Position numbers and translations under genes: made by a program. Source: Candidatus Sumerlaeota bacterium (lineage in GTDB: Bacteria > Sumerlaeota > Sumerlaeia > MWCT01). Taken from it: a stretch of DNA of 9,843 nucleotides. Under the pieces are notes generated by a model. That model did not search any database, was not told where the DNA came from, and saw only the letters and a list, made by a program, of their open reading frames with translations. Every line of letters starts with the position of its first letter. Positions within the stretch are counted from its first letter, which is position 1. The stretch is from positions 1-9,843 of the forward strand of contig JAPLSR010000466.1 in assembly GCA_026398545.1 (NCBI GenBank), written 5' to 3'. Below, one piece after another: positions 6,501 to 9,843 of the stretch.

Positions 6501-7958
6501 GCTGAAGATCAACGGTTGAAGGCTTTTGCAGTTAATTCTCTTGGGATAGTTGTTCAAAATACCCAACTTATATGTCACAATTTATTGGCTGGTTTATCTG
6601 AAGTTCAGGCGGCTATTGTTAATCCAGACCATTCTCCATTGCCTCATCCTGGTTTGAAAATTGAATATGAAGGCGGATATATTCGACATGAGAAACAGAT
6701 TGAAATTGAATATTCATCCCAGCCATTATGGGTTGTCAGTATGTTATATGCATCAATTCGTGTCACTAACACGGGAAATGAAGGCGATTTTATTGCACGG
6801 GCAAGTTGGTTTGACCCGAAAAGTGGTGGGGCATTTTATTCCACAAAGTTGTTTACTGCCGAAGGGAATGCAGGAAATGAATATTTCCATCTCAATACAA
6901 ATGAAACAAAGAACGTTATAGTATATTTTTACTTTAAGCCATTTAAATACGGATCATGGGATTTTAATCCTATTGGCAAAATGGTTAACTATACATTCCT
7001 AACCACTGATCCTTCCGGTCAAAATGTGTATGCAGGCGGTATATCAAAAATGTTTGTGGATGTCATTGAATGGTTTCCTGGTAGAAATGAATCTACTGCC
7101 ATCCATAAAGATCGAAGAATATTATCTGAGGAGGATGTCGCGGATTCTATCGAAAATCCAATTTGTGCAACAGCGGATAAAATTCCTTCTTGTAGGAATT
7201 TCAAAGGACGAATCATAGTAAAGAATCCTTTTTCTTTCCCAATTACATATACACTTCAACAGCCAACTTCAACAACCATCACTCTCAACTCGATTGATAC
7301 AACAACTTCAAGTTCAACAGAAGGGCTTTTCTGGAATATTGGGCTTTCGGCCAATGAAACAATCTCCCATGAATTCCAATTTTCGACAAATGTTCCTATT
7401 GGGGAGGCGTTCAATCTTCCCAAAACACAACTGGAAATTCATAATCCTCTTGGTTCGGGCTTGAAATTTGAAGCAGAATATCCAACTCTCTATGCCCCAT
7501 CCAAAACCCTTGCTTATGTGAATTTCCCCAATGGCTATGATTCTCAAAAAATGCCATTTCTTAACTTCCATCTTCAAAATCTTACTTCTGATACAGTTAA
7601 TATGACCTGCAGGTCTATTGTTGAAAATACATCGGGAACACTTGTTGAATCGAGTGTTCACAACCTGAGTCTTGGCGAATCGGAGGCGACAACGCTTACG
7701 GTTAGTTTGGATTTATCTCTAAATGTGGATTACTACGTTGTCCGCGCCATTGTTGAAGAGGACGGACGGGAGATTTTGAGAGAAGCCGAAACAGTGGTGA
7801 ATCGGGAAATAACTATAAAAGATCTTGTGGATTATCTTTTAGGAAGACAATCTCTTCAACTGGGTCAGTGGGAAGCGGCAAATATGAATGGCGACGACCG
7901 AATAGATATCGCTGATCTTATCACATTGATCAAAAAAGGAAATTTGGTTAATAAGTAA
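3522..7958 (+). CDS. Large exported WD40-propeller / Ig-like / dockerin-like protein, function unknown
   Basis: The product has 1478 residues. Residues 1-39 form a signal peptide (basic start, hydrophobic 18-38, cleavage probably after ILA or AQG). Residues 44-72 look like one partial LVIVD-type propeller repeat. Residues 75-370 hold seven WD40 repeats with SPDG-like turns and W-D/N ends, enough for one closed propeller. Residues 380-482 are Ig-like with an acidic loop and AGDGIY (429-443), as in choice-of-anchor X modules; 485-592 and 593-688 are further beta modules. Residues 690-1035 are an unrecognised, mostly helical region with a long hydrophobic stretch at 951-986. Residues 1040-1425 are beta-rich, with a possible Cys1215-Cys1224 pair. 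Residues 1428-1478 resemble a dockerin with one good calcium loop (N1454, N1456, D1458, D1462, D1465). The likely location is periplasm or cell surface. No catalytic motif is seen. The gene is AT-rich, runs opposite to all other genes in the window and lies inside a direct repeat, so it is probably acquired. Confidence 0.93.
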   Translation: MLNRFNNLDVKLFSYRKVFLLVLFITVQLLCFVNIILAQGQNVELVRQIGGKFNTVAVDGKYDYIGEGEEVVTEPMLTFSGHYGWVTSVAFSYDGKMVVSSDDDGKVIVWDSTTGNKIITIILNSWWPHVAFSRDGKQILTAGEGEHAAKIWDITTGQVIYTFPSYVDASVLCACFSPNEDRILMGCYFTARLWNIKTYQYLQFYSTWPISNRDVHCVAFSPDGAKILTGISGGPEGIVADLWDAESGECLYSFSGHTSPIYTVCYSPDQSIIVTASSGEIKIWDGLLKNEIKTLGGLGGGDVVISPDSQKLLIPTNDGAIIYNMKTNNIDVRFSGHDKYKSVTSVAFSSDGCQILTGSTDKTVKIWNIPIKGDNLSFLTPTNNNNFLAGENIIITIRATKDGSPIPNAHITVNLSIGTRTCTYTGFHDDGIDGDEKAGDGIYSKSIALPVITGSYTLSAHATYQEGDQAKTLDATPINITIGKATAALRISGKVGDGSGQPVNINTLVNLEGNVSVSSGQLPAGITASVTVTKPDKTQTNISLTSTNNTLFTGQVQLDQAGEYEFLFQPIPPAGSGLIAGNQSKKVRVVIGDLSINIISPESHSYINVIKIDLDCTVMPTQLGTIVRVYRGDDQIASLFGPVSTPNDSNRIHFTGVYSNIAGGPVTLRFVAEHPYYRSAEKSIDFTINSIFYETLSEYLKRIESPPLSIPSPYEPFDGRAYPDLSTVRQQLDYVSDEMDLLVAGADWLEAEITDSFIDAVKETIFLGFQIGYNAEPPHQRTIKFQVPVIEWPANNAAEEFYQEATNIYRNGALGRDVAHFINTGEVTRLLKWYIAGPVATKGYETAIKKGISMGVDIAVPAIKEVFKWDGGTLAFAQSLWDRDCPSVYNPMRNKVSEVRQELGNHYIKNEPQIIEHLKSVMAANDVRLNWMFEDLYAFHRRLYEKQHSSIGLWEIAGIALTISAIAFPATAPIAIVCDLYSTGCIMNDLLNIAEDQRLKAFAVNSLGIVVQNTQLICHNLLAGLSEVQAAIVNPDHSPLPHPGLKIEYEGGYIRHEKQIEIEYSSQPLWVVSMLYASIRVTNTGNEGDFIARASWFDPKSGGAFYSTKLFTAEGNAGNEYFHLNTNETKNVIVYFYFKPFKYGSWDFNPIGKMVNYTFLTTDPSGQNVYAGGISKMFVDVIEWFPGRNESTAIHKDRRILSEEDVADSIENPICATADKIPSCRNFKGRIIVKNPFSFPITYTLQQPTSTTITLNSIDTTTSSSTEGLFWNIGLSANETISHEFQFSTNVPIGEAFNLPKTQLEIHNPLGSGLKFEAEYPTLYAPSKTLAYVNFPNGYDSQKMPFLNFHLQNLTSDTVNMTCRSIVENTSGTLVESSVHNLSLGESEATTLTVSLDLSLNVDYYVVRAIVEEDGREILREAETVVNREITIKDLVDYLLGRQSLQLGQWEAANMNGDDRIDIADLITLIKKGNLVNK

Positions 7959-7992
7959 AGTAATTGGACTGGAATCAGCGGCTAATTACTTT
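7957..7992. terminator. Inverted repeat between convergent WD40 gene and aroQ (possible two-way terminator)
   Basis: AAAGTAATT at 7957-7965 and AATTACTTT at 7984-7992 form perfect 9-bp arms around an 18-base loop. The repeat begins within the WD40 stop codon and overlaps the aroQ stop. The stem is AT-rich and no long T-run follows on either strand, so termination would be weak. The position between two converging genes is the main support. The right arm lies in the end of the aroQ repeat. Confidence 0.35.
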
Positions 7993-8110
7993 CTCATAAT
8001 TTCCAGGGCGGCGTGAAAGGCGAGGATGTAACCATAAGCGCCGAATCCGGCAATCTGTCCGCGTACCACTGCGGCAATATAGGAATGATGGCGGAAATCC
8101 TCCCGCCCGT
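7983..8110. repeat. Right copy of ~125-bp direct repeat (3' end of intact aroQ)
   Basis: This is the partner of 3066-3194. It covers codons 107-146 and the stop of the functional aroQ, including the active-site-region Arg112. If the segment entered by recombination within aroQ, this copy was either supplied by the incoming DNA or kept from the host; sequence alone does not say which. Confidence 0.93.
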
Positions 8111-8426
8111 AAATGTTGGAGAGATGCACCTCAACGGCGGGGATTTTCACCGAGGCGAGGGCGTCCCGAATGGCAACGGAGGTGTGAGTGAAGGCGGCGG
8201 GGTTGATAATGATACAACCGGTGTCCGCACGAGCCTTCTGAATCTTATCCACAATTTCACCTTCATGATTGCTCTGGAAAAATTCCACCTCAACCTTTGC
8301 CTTCCTTGCCAGCTCAGTCAGTTCCGACTCAATCTCCTTCAGGCTCTTTGACCCGTAAATCTCAGGCTCCCTCTCCCCTAAGAGATTCAGGTTAGGACCA
8401 TTTATCACCAGCACCTTCTTTGCCAT
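7986..8426 (-). CDS. aroQ: 3-dehydroquinate dehydratase, type II (shikimate pathway step 3)
   Basis: Removes water from 3-dehydroquinate to give 3-dehydroshikimate; type II enzymes are cytoplasmic dodecamers that work through an enolate, without a Schiff base. The 146-residue length is normal. Visible active-site features are INGPNLNLLGER at 8-19 with Arg19, the lid tyrosine Tyr24 (EIYG), INPAAFTHTS at 74-83 with Asn75 and His81, EVHLSN at 99-104 with Glu99 and His101, and Arg112 after RED. The C-terminal GFGAYGYILA segment is typical. The start ATG 8426 has GGGAG at 8433-8437, six bases upstream. The gene lies 126 bases after aroB, which supplies its substrate. Its last 39 codons are duplicated beside argB. 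It is complete and should be functional. Its stop is TAA, against TGA in the detached copy. Confidence 0.97.
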   Translation of the reverse strand: MAKKVLVINGPNLNLLGEREPEIYGSKSLKEIESELTELARKAKVEVEFFQSNHEGEIVDKIQKARADTGCIIINPAAFTHTSVAIRDALASVKIPAVEVHLSNIYGREDFRHHSYIAAVVRGQIAGFGAYGYILAFHAALEIMRK

Positions 8427-8552
8427 TTCTTACTCCCGTGTTTATCCGCCTCAGGCGGACACAGAATTTCAATCTTCGTGTCTCTGTGCCTCTGTGTAAG
8501 ATTAGTTTTAAAGGAACGGACTTTTGAATATTGCTATACTCCTCATGACAGG
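8427..8552. other. Gap between aroB and aroQ containing a repeat block
   Basis: This 126-base gap holds the aroQ ribosome binding site (8433-8437) and the palindrome/tandem repeat block at 8445-8496. I see no convincing promoter or T-run terminator in it, so aroQ is probably transcribed with aroB through the repeat (inference). Confidence 0.5.
8445..8496. repeat. Intergenic palindrome plus 8-bp tandem repeat block
   Basis: TCCGCCT-C-AGGCGGA at 8445-8459 is a perfect palindrome. CACAGA at 8460-8465 is the inverse of TCTGTG in the adjoining tandem array. The array is three 8-bp units at 8473-8496 (TCTTCGTG, TCTCTGTG, CCTCTGTG). From memory, similar CACAGAG/CACGAAG strings and CCGCCT..AGGCGG palindromes occur as dispersed intergenic repeats in many environmental bacterial genomes. 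Only one copy is present here, so dispersal is not shown. Confidence 0.6.
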
Positions 8553-9644
8553 TCACTTTTCACTCCCCATTTCACACAGGACATTCAGAATCTCTTTTTC
8601 AGGTATGTCATCTCGCACTTCCACCTCGCCGATTTTTTTCGGCAGGACCATGCGTATCTTGCCGGCTCGCACCTTTTTATCCTTCCTCATGCGTCCCATA
8701 ATATCCTCCGGGTCAAGAATACCACATCGGTATGGCAGCTTTGCCTTCACAATTACTTCCCAGAGTCTCTGGCTCTGCATGTCATCGAACATCCCCATTT
8801 TAACAGCGATGCGCGCGGCTGCAATCATACCAATGGCAACCGCCTCACCGTGACGGTATTTCCGATAATTCGTCAGGGCTTCAATTGCATGTCCTATAGT
8901 ATGGCCAAAGTTCAATATGGCGCGAATGTTCGCCTCTCTTTCATCCTTCGATGTAATCTCGGATTTAATCTCACAGCAACGCTTGATGATGTGCTCCAGA
9001 GATTCCTTCTCGTCATTGACAAGGCGTTCCATCTCATCCTCAAGTGTCAGGAAAAGTTCGTCATCACGTATCACGCCATATTTTATGACCTCGCCAAGTC
9101 CGGCGCGGAACTCCTCGGGCTGCAGGGTCTTCAGGACATCCGTGTCAATGAACACAAGGCGGGGTTGATAAAACGCCCCAATAAGATTCTTGCTCAGCCG
9201 GTGATTAACACCCGTCTTTCCGCCCACACTGCTATCCACCATCGCCAAGAGTGAGGTGGGCATCTGGATATAATGGACGCCCCTCATGTAGGTGGCGGCG
9301 GCAAAACCGGTGATATCACCCACCACACCCCCGCCCAGGGCAATCAGGGTGCAGCCGCGGGAATAATTATATTCTGCAAGAAAATTAAAAACCTTCTCCA
9401 CCTCTGCAAGCGTCTTATACTCCTCACCCATCGGGAGAAAAAGGTCATCGGCGTCAAACCCTGAACTGTGCAAGCTCGCCAGCACCTTTTCCGCATAAAG
9501 AGGTCCAACGCGCTCATCCGAGATGACAAGGACCTTCTCATCCGGGACGAGTCCCCTTATTGTCTCGCCCACCTCCTCCAGCCATGCGGAGGATATCAGG
9601 ATGTCATACGACCTCTCACCAAGTTCCACCCTGACCTTTTCCAT
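8553..9644 (-). CDS. aroB: 3-dehydroquinate synthase (shikimate pathway step 2)
   Basis: Converts DAHP to 3-dehydroquinate using bound NAD+ and a divalent metal, in the cytoplasm. The 363 residues match the family length. The nucleotide-binding segment shows GGGVVGD at 104-110; PTSLLAMVDSSVGGKTGVN follows at 129-147 and KNLIGAFYQP at 152-161, both nearly invariant in AroB. The metal ligands are Glu185 in GLGEVIKYG, His248 in NFGHTIGH and His265 in RHGEAVAIGM; His252 lies in the second GH. DHQ synthase is favoured over sugar-cyclising relatives such as 2-deoxy-scyllo-inosose synthase by these motifs and by the neighbouring aroQ. The start ATG 9644 has GAGG at 9652-9655, seven bases upstream. 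It appears to be the first gene of its transcript, with a promoter at 9727-9754 and a hairpin directly before the ribosome binding site. Confidence 0.98.
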   Translation of the reverse strand: MEKVRVELGERSYDILISSAWLEEVGETIRGLVPDEKVLVISDERVGPLYAEKVLASLHSSGFDADDLFLPMGEEYKTLAEVEKVFNFLAEYNYSRGCTLIALGGGVVGDITGFAAATYMRGVHYIQMPTSLLAMVDSSVGGKTGVNHRLSKNLIGAFYQPRLVFIDTDVLKTLQPEEFRAGLGEVIKYGVIRDDELFLTLEDEMERLVNDEKESLEHIIKRCCEIKSEITSKDEREANIRAILNFGHTIGHAIEALTNYRKYRHGEAVAIGMIAAARIAVKMGMFDDMQSQRLWEVIVKAKLPYRCGILDPEDIMGRMRKDKKVRAGKIRMVLPKKIGEVEVRDDIPEKEILNVLCEMGSEK

Positions 9645-9657
9645 AATCGCGCCTCTT

Positions 9658-9674
9658 CATGGGAATATCCCATG
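9658..9674 (-). promoter_or_regulatory. Hairpin/dyad directly upstream of the aroB ribosome binding site
   Basis: CATGGGA, three bases, TCCCATG: perfect 7-bp arms, ending two bases from the AAGAGG ribosome binding site (9652-9657). As RNA it could restrict ribosome access or protect the 5' end; as DNA it could be a protein site just downstream of the promoter. The sequence does not tell these apart. Confidence 0.45.
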
Positions 9675-9726
9675 CATGTTATGCCTGAAAAACTTAACCC
9701 ATCCATCAACCTGTATATTATACTCT

Positions 9727-9754
9727 AATATAATGAAGTGTAAGATGTTATCAA
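9727..9754 (-). promoter_or_regulatory. Sigma-70-type promoter for aroB(-aroQ)
   Basis: On the minus strand TTGATA (9754-9749), 16 bases, TATATT (9732-9727): each box matches consensus at 5 of 6 positions. The start would be near 9720, giving a leader of about 75 bases that includes the 9658-9674 hairpin. A perfect TATAAT also lies at 9722-9717, but without a good -35 box at normal spacing. Confidence 0.5.
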
Positions 9755-9755
9755 T

Positions 9756-9797
9756 AAAAAAATTGGAGGATGTGTGTTTCTTTTACACCATCCTCCA
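9756..9797 (-). terminator. Rho-independent terminator of the gene to the right of the window
   Basis: TGGAGGATG (minus 9797-9789) pairs with CATCCTCCA (9772-9764). The stem extends four more pairs (9785-9788 with 9774-9777) past one bulged base, with a seven-base loop. On the minus strand it is followed by seven T (9762-9756). It isolates aroB from an upstream minus-strand gene. On the plus strand there is no comparable T-run. Confidence 0.8.
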
Positions 9798-9821
9798 GTT
9801 ATGTTTTCCGTTACAGGTCAG

Positions 9822-9843
9822 TTATTTGGATTTTTTTCTTTTT
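9822..9843 (-). CDS. Possible 3' tip of a lysine-rich-tailed protein (rest outside window)
   Basis: One minus-strand frame enters from the edge and reads K-R-K-K-S-K then TAA at 9824-9822, 24 bases before the terminator stem. The terminator requires a minus-strand gene (or RNA) to end about here, and basic tails are common in DNA- or RNA-binding proteins. Only six codons are visible and another frame reads further before a stop, so this is tentative. Confidence 0.3.

Noticed and set aside
3191..7982. Integrase, transposase or terminal inverted repeats of an insertion sequence
   Set aside because: The only long frame on either strand is the WD40 gene, and comparison of the two junctions by eye shows no inverted ends.
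8445..8496. CRISPR array
   Set aside because: The repeats are 8 bp, contiguous and without spacers.
8478..9254. 258-codon plus-strand open frame opposite aroB
   Set aside because: Shadow of aroB; the minus-strand protein is complete with metal ligands and NAD motifs.
1..9843. tRNA or rRNA genes
   Set aside because: No cloverleaf with TTCGANNC-type arm and no rRNA-like conserved stretch was noticed on either strand.

Overview
The window is bacterial chromosomal DNA. Genes have Shine-Dalgarno sites, the code is standard, a Rho-independent terminator is visible, and the core is a minus-strand cluster of shikimate and arginine biosynthesis genes. I cannot name the organism. A large exported WD40/Ig-like/dockerin-type protein, a TMTC-like membrane glycosyltransferase with TPRs, and a CACAGAG-type intergenic repeat together resemble uncultured, large-genome, Gram-negative-type lineages (Planctomycetes, Omnitrophota, Poribacteria and the like). 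This is a weak inference.

Layout from right to left, in the direction of minus-strand transcription: the possible 3' tip of an unseen gene (9822-9843) and its terminator (9756-9797); a promoter, a leader hairpin and aroB (9644-8553); a 126-base gap with a palindromic/tandem repeat block (8445-8496); aroQ (8426-7986); then, after the interruption described next, argB (2980-2066) and 5 bases later a TMTC-like GT-C glycosyltransferase (2060 to beyond base 1).

Between aroQ and argB lies a segment that does not fit its surroundings. It carries one 1478-codon gene on the opposite strand (3522-7958). The gene is visibly AT-richer than the flanks: row 4381-4440 has 19 G+C of 60, while row 2581-2640 in argB has 35 of 60. 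The gene encodes a signal peptide, a piece of an LVIVD-type repeat, a seven-repeat WD40 propeller, several Ig-like modules, an unrecognised helical centre with a hydrophobic stretch, more beta-rich modules and a half dockerin. On the argB side the segment is bordered by a detached copy of the last ~39 codons of aroQ (3069-3190). Over 113 aligned positions this copy matches the end of the intact aroQ at 111. The offset is 4917 bases.

The simplest reading is that aroB-aroQ-argB-TMTC was once a continuous minus-strand cluster. A 4.9-kb DNA segment then entered at the 3' end of aroQ, leaving aroQ complete on one side and its displaced 3' end on the other. No integrase, transposase or recombinase is visible in the segment. 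The incoming gene appears to bring its own promoter (3262-3295) and a ~220-base leader with several potential hairpins. argB and the TMTC-like gene are now cut off from aroB/aroQ by 4.4 kb of opposing transcription and must have their own start of transcription.

AroB and AroQ are steps 2 and 3 of the shikimate pathway. ArgB is step 2 of arginine synthesis. The TMTC-like protein probably glycosylates proteins or glycans outside the cytoplasmic membrane. The large WD40 protein is probably exported, and its function is unknown.
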